Notes: generated by a model not told the origin, from the sequence alone. A stretch of DNA of 64,000 nucleotides from Glycomyces tritici (GCF_030403505.1 NZ_JAUEMJ010000002.1:496001-560000); one strand, 5' to 3'. Positions 17,510 to 25,977 are shown, counted from the stretch's first letter. Translations and numbers: made by a program.

Positions 17510-18482
17510 CTTCGGACTCCTTCGCGATCGATTGCTTTCGTTGGGGCCGTTCGGTACTCACCACGAGCACCACTGCGGCGATGACGATCGCGCCGCCCGC
17601 GATGATCGGCCCCGTCACCGCTTCTGACAGGACCAGCCAGCCGAGGACGACCGCCACCAGGGGGTTCACGTACGCGTAGGTCGCGACGAGCGAGATGTTC
17701 GCGGCCTGCAGCAGCCACACGTACGCCGAGAACGCGACCACCGAACCGAACACTACAAGGTAGCCCCACGCAGCCCATGACCTCGCCGAATACTCGGCCG
17801 GTTCGAAACGCTCGCCCCACGCGAAACCCACGACCAGCAGCAGGACCCCGCCGATCGCCATCTCGTACACGGCCGCGACGAACGCGTCCCGCGGCATCCG
17901 CAACCGCGGCTGCAGCCACGAACCGAACGCCCACGACGCGGCCGAGAACACCACCAGCGCCACGGTCCAGAACGGGAATTCGCCGCCCACCCCGTTGCCG
18001 ACGAGCAGCACGGCGAGCCCGGCAAACCCGATCAGCACGCCCAGAGCTGTAGTCCGCTTCGGGCGCTCGCCCGCGAGCACGCGGTACAAGAGGACCCACA
18101 GCGGCACCGCCGCGATGAGCAGCGCGACCAGACCCGAGGGGGCCCCACCGCTCTCGGCGATCGTCACCGAGCCTTGGCCGAGGACGGGCAGGAGCAGGCC
18201 TATCAGCGCGCACGACAGCACCTCCGCGCGGCTCAGTCGGAGCCGCGCCAAGCCGCCTCGGGCCGCCAGGATGACGCCGAGAACGACGGCGGCGCAGAAG
18301 AATCGGCCACCGGCCGCGATCATGGGCGGTATGTCCTCGACCATGATCCGGATGCCGAGGTAGGTCGACCCCCACACGACGTAGACGATGGCGAGCGCGA
18401 ACCCTACGAGGACCGGCCCCGACGGCTTCGCGCGCCGCGCCTTCCCACCTGGCCCCTGCACGACTTCCGTTGCTGCGGTCAT
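17502..18482 (-). CDS. EamA/DMT-family transporter
   Basis: 326 aa with ten predicted helices in two EamA repeats (about 20-155 and 165-300). Members export amino acids, metabolites or toxic compounds; the overlap with a hydrolase gene suggests a degradation/efflux pair. No Shine-Dalgarno; TACCGT (18489-18494 on -) ends 6 nt before the ATG, suggesting a leaderless mRNA. Confidence 0.9.
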   Translation of the reverse strand: MTAATEVVQGPGGKARRAKPSGPVLVGFALAIVYVVWGSTYLGIRIMVEDIPPMIAAGGRFFCAAVVLGVILAARGGLARLRLSRAEVLSCALIGLLLPVLGQGSVTIAESGGAPSGLVALLIAAVPLWVLLYRVLAGERPKRTTALGVLIGFAGLAVLLVGNGVGGEFPFWTVALVVFSAASWAFGSWLQPRLRMPRDAFVAAVYEMAIGGVLLLVVGFAWGERFEPAEYSARSWAAWGYLVVFGSVVAFSAYVWLLQAANISLVATYAYVNPLVAVVLGWLVLSEAVTGPIIAGGAIVIAAVVLVVSTERPQRKQSIAKESEDG

Positions 18483-18785
18483 GCTGACACGGTAGGCGTC
18501 GGCGGGCGGTATGGAAAGCGAAAACCTTCGTCGATTTCACGCCCCGCTGCGTGACCCTCGCGCCACCCAAGTCGGTCCGCTTCGCGTGATGAACCTGTCG
18601 TCGCCAACGAAGCCCGCCGGTGTCCCGCCGGTCCTCCGCCTGGATCATGCAGCTCTGTGCCGCTTTACTGACTTCTAGATGGACATTCGGCGGTTCCGTA
18701 CGAGTCGAGCGCGACTCGTGCGGGACCCGCCGACGAGGTCTCCACCCCCGGAGCTCCAGTCCCCTCCCGAACGGAGCCAGAAGAA
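18483..18785. other. Intergenic region with a stem-loop before the amidase gene
   Basis: No credible gene. The notable element is an inverted repeat with 8-bp arms ACGAGTCG (18700-18707) and CGACTCGT (18712-18719) around a 4-nt loop, about 65 bp before the amidase start; it could be an operator or a leader hairpin. Confidence 0.5.
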
Positions 18786-19436
18786 GTGGCACAACGGAAT
18801 GTTTCGCGGCGGTCCGCCCTGATCGCGGGGACCATGGGACTCGCGTCGCTGCCCTTCGCGGGCAGCGCTGCGCAAGCCCAAGACCTCAGCCTCAACGCGA
18901 ACCGCAAGATCTTCCTCGACCCCGGCCACGGAGGCCACGACCCCGGCGCAGTTGGGAACGGCCTCCGGGAGAAGGACCTGACGCTCGACATCGCCAAGCG
19001 CACCAGGGCCATTCTGGACGACCACGGGTACCAGACGCGGATGTCGCGCACCTCGGATGTCCACGTGGACCTCCCGGACCGGGCGGCCGCCGCGAACGCG
19101 TGGGGGGCGCACGTATTCCTGAGCATCCACATCAACGCCGGCGGCGGGACCGGTTTCGAGAGCCACCGCGAAGTGAACGCGACCGATCACACCCGGAGGT
19201 TCAATTCCACTGTGCACCGCCGGACCATCGCATGGATGCGCCAAACCGCCTCGATCACCGATCGGGGGACGAAGGAAACGAACTACGTCGTGCTCACCCA
19301 CGCGAACATGTCCGCGGTGCTCACCGAGAATCTCTTCATCGACAACGAAGCCAACGCCAACCTCCTGAGGTCGCCGAACTTCAGGCAGGACATCGCGATC
19401 GGGCACTTCTACGGCGTCGACACCTTTTTCAACTAG
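18786..19436 (+). CDS. N-acetylmuramoyl-L-alanine amidase (Amidase_3), Tat-exported
   Basis: 216 aa cell-wall hydrolase. The N-terminus SRRSALIAG with a following hydrophobic stretch and AQA|Q is a twin-arginine signal peptide (cleavage near residue 32). The mature part is a lone Amidase_3 domain: DPGHGGHDPG and SIHINAG carry zinc His ligands, LREKD the Glu ligand and LTENLF the catalytic Glu. No wall-binding domain is present. GTG start preceded by GGAG. Confidence 0.9.
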   Translation: MAQRNVSRRSALIAGTMGLASLPFAGSAAQAQDLSLNANRKIFLDPGHGGHDPGAVGNGLREKDLTLDIAKRTRAILDDHGYQTRMSRTSDVHVDLPDRAAAANAWGAHVFLSIHINAGGGTGFESHREVNATDHTRRFNSTVHRRTIAWMRQTASITDRGTKETNYVVLTHANMSAVLTENLFIDNEANANLLRSPNFRQDIAIGHFYGVDTFFN

Positions 19437-19496
19437 CGCGGATGCGGCTTTCATCTGGGCCGACGTACGGCGATTCCCTCCGGTAGCGACAGAAAA

Positions 19497-19524
19497 GGGC
19501 GTGCGGGCATCCGCCCGCACGCCC
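19497..19524. terminator. Hairpin between convergent amidase and DUF397 genes
   Basis: Perfect 12-bp arms GGGCGTGCGGGC (19497-19508) and its complement (19513-19524) with loop ATCC; positioned to stop transcription from both sides. Confidence 0.75.
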
Positions 19525-19553
19525 CGCGAGAGCGAAGGCTCATCGGATGTCGG

Positions 19554-19742
19554 TCAGTCGCGGTCGGCGACGCGCAGAAGGCCTGTGAAGTCAGAGGAGG
19601 TCAGATTGAAGACCGGGGAGTCGTGGCCGAGCTTGGAGTCCCGAACCTGGAAGCCGGCGTCCGTGTTCCGAGCCTCAACGCAGTCGGTCTGCCCGGAGTT
19701 GTTGCTGCGGGTGCTCTTCCGCCAGCTGGTGTACTCCACCAT
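19554..19742 (-). CDS. DUF397 protein
   Basis: 62 aa, the usual size. Diagnostic features are the N-terminal WRKSTRSNN, CVEAR, VRDSK and the late FTGLL motif. DUF397 proteins nearly always follow an Scr1-type HTH gene in actinomycetes and are thought to act with it in development or as a toxin-antitoxin-like pair; the exact role is not established. GGAAGG precedes the ATG. Unusually it starts 68 bp inside the upstream gene. Confidence 0.92.
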   Translation of the reverse strand: MVEYTSWRKSTRSNNSGQTDCVEARNTDAGFQVRDSKLGHDSPVFNLTSSDFTGLLRVADRD

Positions 19743-20565
19743 CGAGGAACCTTCCAATACCTTGCGAGTTCGATCGCAGGAACCTGCGGGCTTGATCATA
19801 CAAGCCGATTTTCGTCTCATCGACCACGTGGCGGCTCTGGTCGAGCTGTTCCACGTACACATAGTTGGGCCCCGCGTAGGTTGCCGCATCAGACTCGAAC
19901 ATGTCGAACGCGTAGGTCGCGAAATGCGGCGGCTGGACCACCCGAACCTCGCAGCCGGACAGCGAGTCGACCCAGCGAAGCCGCTCGATCTGCGCGGTTT
20001 TCTCGTCTGGAGTGAGCAGGGTCAGATCCGCGAACGCGCTCGCTGGGACATAAAACTCCGCTTGCAGTTGGCTCTGAGCCTTGAACCGCCCGAAGAATCT
20101 CTTCGCTCGACGTTCCTTTCGCTTCCAGTTCTTTACCTTGTTCGCGGGATCTTCTACAGGCCCGGCCAGCACCTTCATGTGGTACGCCTCGTCTTGCAAG
20201 AGCGCTGACAGCAGCAGCGGGTCCCACTTGACATGGATCGGGTAGGTTCGCTCACCGCTCTCCACGATATAGAGGTTGCGCTTGTCGAGGTCAGAGACCA
20301 GCTCTGAGTTCTTGAGGAGCTGATCGCTGACATGCAGGATGAACCTCTTGCGAGCCATTTCAACCTCGGCCTGGTCGCACAGGAGAGACAGATTCCCCTT
20401 GTCGGGGATGCGACTCCCGTCGAGCCAGGCTCGGATCGTGGTGGAGCTCTTGCTCATCACCCTTGCGAACTGGTTTGGTGACCACCCCGCATCCTGCGAA
20501 ATGGTGTTGACCTCGGCGGTCAAGTAGGCCCGAGCGAACTTCTGGTACAAGACCGTGCCTGCCAT
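19675..20565 (-). CDS. Scr1-family HTH transcriptional regulator (DUF5753 domain)
   Basis: 296 aa. An HTH resembling XRE proteins lies at about 15-60 (SPNQFARVMSKSSTTIRAWLDG), and the rest is the DUF5753-like effector domain ending in the YDQARRF region. Start chosen at the ATG after CAGGGAG. The C-terminal tail (about 275-296) overlaps the DUF397 gene in another frame. Codon use is visibly more A/T-rich than neighbours, hinting at transfer. It probably binds the repeated motifs in 20656-20735. Confidence 0.88.
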   Translation of the reverse strand: MAGTVLYQKFARAYLTAEVNTISQDAGWSPNQFARVMSKSSTTIRAWLDGSRIPDKGNLSLLCDQAEVEMARKRFILHVSDQLLKNSELVSDLDKRNLYIVESGERTYPIHVKWDPLLLSALLQDEAYHMKVLAGPVEDPANKVKNWKRKERRAKRFFGRFKAQSQLQAEFYVPASAFADLTLLTPDEKTAQIERLRWVDSLSGCEVRVVQPPHFATYAFDMFESDAATYAGPNYVYVEQLDQSRHVVDETKIGLYDQARRFLRSNSQGIGRFLDGGVHQLAEEHPQQQLRADRLR

Positions 20566-20655
20566 CCAGTGCTCCCTGCGCTGCGCGAATAACGGTTTGT
20601 AGCGATGATCGCACGAACCGCCCAGATTGAATTCATCACGACTCGGCCCAAAATC

Positions 20656-20735
20656 GGTACACCGTAATGGAGGCTTCACTGCAGTGCACCGAAACGGTGT
20701 ACCCATCATGGAACTCCGTTTCAGTGCGCCGGAAC
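20656..20735. promoter_or_regulatory. Cluster of related operator-like motifs upstream of Scr1 gene
   Basis: GGTACACCG (20656-20664) is the inverted match of CGGTGTACC (20695-20703); CACCG-AAA-CGGTG (about 20687-20699) is a tight palindrome; and AGTGCACCGAAAC (20683-20695) recurs as AGTGCGCCGGAAC (20723-20735) at exactly 40-bp spacing. All lie in the 360-bp divergent gap between the Scr1 gene and the small + strand genes, making them likely sites of the regulator. Confidence 0.55.
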
Positions 20736-20754
20736 ACCATGGGAGACATAGCTA

Positions 20755-20781
20755 TTGACCAGGCAAAACATCGCCTATGTT
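20755..20781 (+). promoter_or_regulatory. Possible promoter for the small unknown gene pair
   Basis: TTGACC (20755-20760) and TATGTT (20776-20781) with a short 15-bp spacer, just downstream of the operator cluster and 145 bp before the first start codon. Confidence 0.3.
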
Positions 20782-20925
20782 GGAGTCATCGCGAGTTGCC
20801 TCCCGGCTCGCGTGCGGTGGGAATGCCGGGGAGTCGCTGCCACGCAGCAGCAATGCTTGGCTCTTCGTGGGCTCCTCGGCACTACCACTGTCGGCTATCT
20901 GACACTCTCTCCATTGGAGGTCGCG

Positions 20926-21252
20926 ATGTACAACCGAACGGCGAAGCCGAAGCCCGACAACGACCAATCCGCCTCGGACCCGCTGGAGCGGGGCCAGTTC
21001 AGCGACGGCCGCCGCGTCTTCGTCGTCCGCGCCTCCAGTACCGACGCACCCGACTCGTTCCAGGTGCACACCAAGGGAAACCAGTCCGAGATCTGCCTGG
21101 TCGTCTCAGGCCTGAACACCGGGAACCTCCACGCCACCTGGAGCGAGGAGTGGCGTTCCGCCACCCCCGAGTGGCGCGAGTGGGCGAGGAACAACGCGTT
21201 CAAGGCCTTCCACACCGTCAAGACCGCCCAGATCCGGTTCTGCCGTGGCTGA
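20926..21252 (+). CDS. Unknown small protein divergent from Scr1/DUF397
   Basis: 108 aa, no family recognised. Hydrophilic N-terminus (TAKPKPDNDQSASD), then a compact part rich in Val, Trp and charged residues with two Cys. The chosen ATG has an excellent GGAGG at 6 nt. It overlaps the next gene by 8 bp. No signal peptide or membrane segment. Confidence 0.75.
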   Translation: MYNRTAKPKPDNDQSASDPLERGQFSDGRRVFVVRASSTDAPDSFQVHTKGNQSEICLVVSGLNTGNLHATWSEEWRSATPEWREWARNNAFKAFHTVKTAQIRFCRG

Positions 21253-21541
21253 CACGACGTTCGACGCCCCGCCCGAACTCGAAGGCGAACACTGTCTCGG
21301 CAAGTTCCGGCGGCACCCGGTCGAGTTCTTCGTCATCGTCATCCCGATGCCGCCGGGAACGCCCGTCACCTACCGCGTCGAGTGCGACGATGGCGTTGGC
21401 CCGCACGAGGTCTGCAGGTTCAGCGACGCCACCGAGGAACCCGTGATCTGGCGGGGCTCATGGCAGGGGGACGAGTGGTGCTCGTGGATTCTCGGGCGCG
21501 CCCGCGCGTTGGTCGCCGATCCGAGCCGTTTCGACTTCTAG
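21245..21541 (+). CDS. Unknown small protein, second of pair
   Basis: 98 aa, unrecognised. GTG start overlapping the previous stop by 8 bp, so translation is coupled. It contains a hydrophobic strand FFVIVIPMPPG, four Cys and several Trp, ending in FDF; soluble. The pair faces the Scr1 regulator across the operator cluster and is followed by a hairpin. Confidence 0.72.
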   Translation: MADTTFDAPPELEGEHCLGKFRRHPVEFFVIVIPMPPGTPVTYRVECDDGVGPHEVCRFSDATEEPVIWRGSWQGDEWCSWILGRARALVADPSRFDF

Positions 21542-21551
21542 ACTTGTCTCC

Positions 21552-21587
21552 GAGGCCGGTCGGGCAAGGTGGAGTCCGACCGGCCTC
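21552..21587 (+). terminator. Hairpin after unknown gene pair
   Basis: Perfect 12-bp arms GAGGCCGGTCGG (21552-21563) and complement (21576-21587), 12-nt loop, 11 bp after the stop codon. Confidence 0.7.
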
Positions 21588-21815
21588 ACCTCTGCCCGGG
21601 GCATGGTGACCGCAGTGACCGCGCCCGGAGGGTACGGGCACGTGCCGAATAGCAATAGCTCGACCGCACGCTGAACCCGGAGCGCTCCAACCGATTACGG
21701 CCAAGATGCAAGCTCAGTGAGCGTTCGCCGGGACGCCCCAGGAGAAGCGCTCGCGCGCCTCCGCGAGCGAGGCGCGTGACCGTTCTCGTGGCGCAACGTC
21801 GCTAATCTTGCGCAC

Positions 21816-22271
21816 ATGAGATCGAACCGAGCGCCCCTCGACCTCGACGGTGGCTCCGGTCCCCGTTGGCCCTCGCGGCTCGGGCGGGCCCTGGGGATCA
21901 CGGCGCTGCAAGTCATCGCCGCAGCCGTCGTGTTCGCGCTCTTCCTGATCCCGGCGTCGAACGCCCCTTCGGAGGGCCCCGACGACTGGGCCGGGTTCGA
22001 GTACATCGTCATGGGTGTGTTCGCGGCGCCTGCGGCCGCGGTGATCCTCGGCCTGATCGTCGCGTCCCGCATGCGCATGCCGCTGTACGGCCTCTACGCC
22101 TTGCCGGCACTGCTCGCCGCGGCGGGGTACATCGCGCCGTTCATCACCGATCTCCACAGTCTGGATCTCCCGGTCCTCCCGGTCTTCATCGGCGGCAACC
22201 TCCTGATCGCGCTCGCCACCGTCCGCCTCCCGCGCCGCCCGAGGCGGCCGCCCACCGGCGTGCCCTTCTGA
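21816..22271 (+). CDS. Small integral membrane protein of unknown function
   Basis: 151 aa with four predicted helices (about 25-46, 63-85, 88-108, 119-137), basic cytosolic ends and no motif recognised. Expression appears leaderless: TAATCT (21803-21808) ends 7 nt before the ATG and there is no Shine-Dalgarno. It stands alone. Confidence 0.78.
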   Translation: MRSNRAPLDLDGGSGPRWPSRLGRALGITALQVIAAAVVFALFLIPASNAPSEGPDDWAGFEYIVMGVFAAPAAAVILGLIVASRMRMPLYGLYALPALLAAAGYIAPFITDLHSLDLPVLPVFIGGNLLIALATVRLPRRPRRPPTGVPF

Positions 22272-22304
22272 CCGGCCAAGCCGCCCCTAGTCGCAAGCTT
22301 CGGA

Positions 22305-22322
22305 TGAGCAAGGCTTTGCTCA
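22305..22322 (+). terminator. Weak hairpin after membrane protein
   Basis: 7-bp arms TGAGCAA / TTGCTCA with a 4-nt loop, 33 bp downstream of the stop. Weak support. Confidence 0.35.
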
Positions 22323-22513
22323 CATCGATTCCTGGCGTCCAGCCCAGGCGACCCTGACAGTTCCCCAGACCGCCAAGGCCCTTCAAGTCCTCAACGACTC
22401 CGAACACCGATCAAGTCGAAGCGAGCTCACTGGGCAGTTGCACCTCCCGGGGTACAGGAGAAGCCCTGCACCTCCTGCGCTGAACGGGCTCCGGCACACC
22501 CTAAGGTTCGGGC

Positions 22514-23293
22514 ATGAGCGCACAGGAATACCTCACCGCAATGTTCTCGTTGGAAGGCCGCGTCGCCGTCGTGACCGGCGGCAGCTCGGGCATCGGCAGG
22601 GCCATCGCGACCGCGCTGGCCCGTGCGGGCGCGCGGGTCGTGGTCGTGGCGCGGGGCCGGGAGGCGTTGGACGCCACCGTCACCGAGTTGACCGGCTTCG
22701 GCTGCGAAGCGGCCTCGGTGAGTGCCGACCTGGGCAGCCGCGAAGGCATCCGCGCCGCCGGCGAAGCGGCGGCGGCGGTCTTCGGCGAGCCCGACATCCT
22801 CGTCAACTCCGCCGGGATCAACCTCCGCCCGCCGATGGGCGACATCGACGAAGCGGTGTGGGACGCGACGATGGCCGTGAACCTCGAAGCGCCGTTCCTG
22901 CTCGGCCGGCGCTTCGGGCCGGGCATGGCCGAGCGCGGGTTCGGGCGGATCATCCACGTCACCTCGCAGCAGGCGCACCGCGCGTTCGTGCAGAGCGGCG
23001 TCTACGGGGTGTCCAAGGGCGCCTTGGAGTCGCTGGCCCGGTCACAGGCGGAGGCGTGGTCGCCGCACGGGGTCACTGCGAACACGCTGGTGCCGGGTTT
23101 CGTGCTGACGCCGCTCAATGAGCGGTTGGCCTCCGATCCGGAGCAGGTGGCGGCGCTGGCGGCCCGCACAATGGTCGGGCGCAACGGGTTCGCTGAGGAT
23201 TTCGCGGGGGCGGCCGTGTTCTTGGCGAGTGGTGCGTCGGGGTACGTGACCGGTCAGGCGGTCTTCGTGGACGGCGGCCTGTCCGTCCACTAG
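22514..23293 (+). CDS. Short-chain dehydrogenase/reductase (FabG-like)
   Basis: 259 aa classical SDR. TGGSSGIG cofactor motif near residue 21, NSAG, catalytic Ser in HVTS, Tyr/Lys in YGVSK and the C-terminal VFVDGG signature common to FabG/3-oxoacyl or sugar-alcohol dehydrogenases. Leaderless start predicted (TAAGGT 22502-22507, 6 nt before ATG). Substrate unknown. Confidence 0.92.
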   Translation: MSAQEYLTAMFSLEGRVAVVTGGSSGIGRAIATALARAGARVVVVARGREALDATVTELTGFGCEAASVSADLGSREGIRAAGEAAAAVFGEPDILVNSAGINLRPPMGDIDEAVWDATMAVNLEAPFLLGRRFGPGMAERGFGRIIHVTSQQAHRAFVQSGVYGVSKGALESLARSQAEAWSPHGVTANTLVPGFVLTPLNERLASDPEQVAALAARTMVGRNGFAEDFAGAAVFLASGASGYVTGQAVFVDGGLSVH

Positions 23294-23399
23294 CTCCGGT
23301 CGACGGGACGAGCGTCCGCGTGCACTCCGTGCTACTGGGAGTAGTCTGTGCGGACCAGCTGTCACCTTGCGAGCCTTGTGCTTCGAGAGGAACCCCCCA

Positions 23400-24605
23400 A
23401 TGAGCCGGACCACCGTCACCGCCGCTGTCGTGAACGCGATGCTGCGGCCTTCGTTCAAGGGCCGGAAGCGGCCCGCCGAGACCTGGCAGCGCATCGTCGC
23501 CGCCGTCGAGAAGTCGACCGGATGGTCGACCGCAGGTGACGAGGAGTTCGTCGCCGAGATGGGCTTCCACCTGCAATGCCTTGCCGATGAGCCGATGCTG
23601 ACGCCGCTCGGCTGGCAGTCGGGCCTCGAGGACGCCAAGGCGCGCTTGCAGAACCGCCTGCGGATTCGCCAGCGGATCATCGAGCACCCCGAGATCGCGG
23701 ACGAGCGGATCGTGGACCCGGTGTTCGTGGTGGGCCTGCCGCGCACGGCGACCACGTTGGCGCACAAGATCCTCGCCGCTTCGGATGCGCATCGCGGGCC
23801 GCTGATGTGGGAGATGATGCACACCGACATCCCGCAGTACCGGGCCGAGGCGGAGAAGACCATCCGGAGCCTGGAGTCCGGGACGCGGATGATGGTGAAG
23901 TTCGCGCCCTCGTGGGAGGTCATCCACCCGATTCGGGTGCACTCGCCCGAGGAGTCGCTGCTGGTCCTGCCGCACGGCAGGTACCACCTGTTCCTGCGCG
24001 GGGCGCTGCCGGAGTACCGGCAGTGGCTGGACGGGCGGGACTGCACGGGCGACTACCGGTATCTGAAGCGGGCGCTGCAGGTGCTGCAGTACCAGCGGGA
24101 GCCGAAGCGGTGGATGCTGAAGTACCCGGCGCACTTGAACGAGCTCGAGGTGATCCGGAAGGTGTTCCCGGATGCGACGTTCGTGTGGACGCACCGGGAC
24201 CCGACCACGGTGATGGGCTCGGTGTGCTCGCTGATGGAGACGTCGTGGTCGCTGTACCAGCGCCGCATCGACTTCGAGGCGATCGGGCGGGTGGCGCTGA
24301 GTCTGCTGGTCGAGTCGATCGAGCAGGGCCGGGCGGCGCGCCTGAAGCTCCCGGCGGAGTCCATCATCGACGTGCCCTACCACCGGTTGAGCTCGGACCC
24401 GGTGAACGAGGTGCCGAAGCTGTACAAGGCGATCGACGCCGAGTGGACGGAGAAGGACGCGGGCAACCTGGAGCACGTGCTGGCCCGTCCGCAGAGCGAC
24501 CGGCGGCACGAGTACTCGCTGTCGCGGTACGGCCTGTCGATCCAGGGCGTGGAGGACGCGTTCTGCGACTACACCCGCATGTGCGGCGCCCTGAACACCC
24601 GCTGA
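23400..24605 (+). CDS. PAPS-type sulfotransferase family protein
   Basis: 401 aa. The 5'-phosphosulfate loop GLPRTATT is at 112-119 and the 3'-phosphate motif WTHRDPTTVMGSVCS follows in the second half, the pattern of bacterial Sulfotransfer_3 proteins. Predicted to transfer sulfate from PAPS to a lipid, sterol-like or secondary metabolite acceptor. Start at the ATG after GAGAGGA. A 19-bp hairpin terminates it. Confidence 0.88.
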   Translation: MSRTTVTAAVVNAMLRPSFKGRKRPAETWQRIVAAVEKSTGWSTAGDEEFVAEMGFHLQCLADEPMLTPLGWQSGLEDAKARLQNRLRIRQRIIEHPEIADERIVDPVFVVGLPRTATTLAHKILAASDAHRGPLMWEMMHTDIPQYRAEAEKTIRSLESGTRMMVKFAPSWEVIHPIRVHSPEESLLVLPHGRYHLFLRGALPEYRQWLDGRDCTGDYRYLKRALQVLQYQREPKRWMLKYPAHLNELEVIRKVFPDATFVWTHRDPTTVMGSVCSLMETSWSLYQRRIDFEAIGRVALSLLVESIEQGRAARLKLPAESIIDVPYHRLSSDPVNEVPKLYKAIDAEWTEKDAGNLEHVLARPQSDRRHEYSLSRYGLSIQGVEDAFCDYTRMCGALNTR

Positions 24606-24612
24606 GCACGGC

Positions 24613-24655
24613 GCGAGGGGCGGGCCGATCCTGTGTGGATCGGCCCGCCCCTCGC
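24613..24655. terminator. Strong bidirectional hairpin terminator
   Basis: Perfect 19-bp arms (24613-24631 and 24637-24655) with loop TGTGT, between the convergent sulfotransferase and 11-mer repeat genes. Confidence 0.9.
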
Positions 24656-24662
24656 GGTTCGT

Positions 24663-24956
24663 CTAGAGGCCGGTCTGGTTCCGGAAGTCCTCTACGGAGC
24701 CCTGGGCGCCGTCGACGTGGTCCTGCACCTGGCCTTGGGCGCCTTCGACGCCCTCCTGCACTTGGCCCTGCGCGTTCTCGACGCCTTCCTGGGCCTGCCC
24801 CTGCAGGCCCTCGGCGGCGCCGCCGACCTGCTCGCCGAATTGGTCGACCGGTGCGTCCGTGACGCCGCCGATCATCTCCTCGGCCTTCTCCTTGGCGCCG
24901 TCGACGGCTCCGGAGAACATGTCCTTCAGTTCATTGAACTTGTCCGCAAAACCCAT
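24663..24956 (-). CDS. Small amphipathic 11-mer repeat (LEA-like/antitoxin-like) protein
   Basis: 97 aa, very acidic, almost without aromatic residues. The second half repeats an 11-residue unit (VENAQGQVQEG, VEGAQGQVQDH, VDGAQGSVEDF), as in group 3 LEA and apolipoprotein-like helices. The N-terminus MGFADKFNEL resembles the Rv0909-type antitoxin family, but no toxin gene is adjacent. Likely a stress or membrane-surface helix protein. AAGGGGG precedes the ATG; a TATAGT hexamer (24989-24994 on -) is a good -10. Confidence 0.8.
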   Translation of the reverse strand: MGFADKFNELKDMFSGAVDGAKEKAEEMIGGVTDAPVDQFGEQVGGAAEGLQGQAQEGVENAQGQVQEGVEGAQGQVQDHVDGAQGSVEDFRNQTGL

Positions 24957-25139
24957 GGTGTACCCCCTTGTTCGCGTTGACCTGTCCAACTATAGGGGTT
25001 TGCACCGAAAAACCTAAATCCTCCGGCACGGGATGTCACAGGCCACTCGCCGAGCGGGCGAAATCAGCTCGACGCGACGGCGGCTCGCGTCGTACACTGC
25101 TGCGGCATTCGCAGGCGAACGAGTTTTGGAGATGATTTT

Positions 25140-25286
25140 TTGAAGGTCCAGGCGCTTGCGGCCGGCTTCGGCCGTCCGCTTTCCGACACCGTCATGACTT
25201 CATCGAAAGCAAAGGACCACAGTGGATCTCCCACTCACCTTCGTCATCGCCGAGAGCTCGCACCGCATCCACAACCCCGTCGATAG
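25140..25286 (+). CDS. Possible 48-aa leader peptide overlapping methyltransferase start
   Basis: A TTG codon sits 8 nt after a GGAG site and opens a 48-codon frame that overlaps the methyltransferase start in a different frame. Its product begins LKVQALAAGFGRPLSD and ends very basic. It could be a regulatory leader or a peptide substrate, or chance. A three-residue frame from the ATG at 25132 also exists. Confidence 0.2.
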   Translation: MKVQALAAGFGRPLSDTVMTSSKAKDHSGSPTHLRHRRELAPHPQPRR

Positions 25287-25968
25287 CCGCAAGCTGGCAC
25301 AGCTGGGCGAGGCCCTGCGCCTCACTCCCGGCTCGCGGATGCTCGACCTGGCCAGCGGCTCAGGCGAGATGCTCTGCACCTGGGCCCGCGACCACGGGAT
25401 CGGCGGCACCGGCGTCGACCTCAGCACCGCGTTCACCGCACGGGCGCAGGCCCGCGCCGCCGAACTCGGCGTCGCCGACCGCTGCGAGTTCGTGCACGGC
25501 GACGCCGCCGGGCATATCGCAAGCGAACCGGTCGACATCGCCGCCTGCATCGGCGCCACCTGGATCGGCGGCGGCACCGCCGGCACGGTCGCGCTCCTGG
25601 AGCAGAGCCTCCGCCCGGGCGGGCTGATGCTCATCGGCGAGTGCTACTGGCGCCAGGACCCGCCGGACGAGGCCACGCTCAAAGGCTGCTACGCCGAGAC
25701 CAGGTCGAGCTTCTTCGACCTGCCCGGACTGGTCGAGCACTTCGACTCGCTCGGCTACGACGTCGTCGAGATGGTCCTGGCCGACCAGGACAGCTGGGAC
25801 CGGTACGCGGCCGCGCAGTGGCTGAACATCCGCACATGGCTCGACGACAACCCGGGCCATGAGCTCGCCGAACAGATGCGGCACCAACTGCGAACGGTCC
25901 GCATGAACCACGTTCGCTACCAGCGCGACTACCTCGGGTGGGGCGTCTTCGCCCTCATGAAGCGCTAG
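25222..25968 (+). CDS. Class I SAM-dependent methyltransferase
   Basis: 248 aa. SAM motif I LDLASGSGE (about 40-48), acidic residue GVDLS at the end of strand 2, FVHGDA and a motif IV IAACIGATW. The C-terminal third is Trp- and Asp-rich and may bind the substrate. GTG start chosen because AAAGGA sits 7 nt upstream. Substrate unknown. Confidence 0.88.
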   Translation: MDLPLTFVIAESSHRIHNPVDSRKLAQLGEALRLTPGSRMLDLASGSGEMLCTWARDHGIGGTGVDLSTAFTARAQARAAELGVADRCEFVHGDAAGHIASEPVDIAACIGATWIGGGTAGTVALLEQSLRPGGLMLIGECYWRQDPPDEATLKGCYAETRSSFFDLPGLVEHFDSLGYDVVEMVLADQDSWDRYAAAQWLNIRTWLDDNPGHELAEQMRHQLRTVRMNHVRYQRDYLGWGVFALMKR

Positions 25969-25977
25969 CGGCATGAC

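Noticed and set aside
19542..20925. Integrated mobile element
   Set aside because: Lower GC suggests transfer, but no integrase, transposase, tRNA or flanking direct repeats were found.
24957..25221. Riboswitch before the methyltransferase
   Set aside because: Only a short GGCCGGCTTCGGCC hairpin was seen; no known conserved core was recognised.
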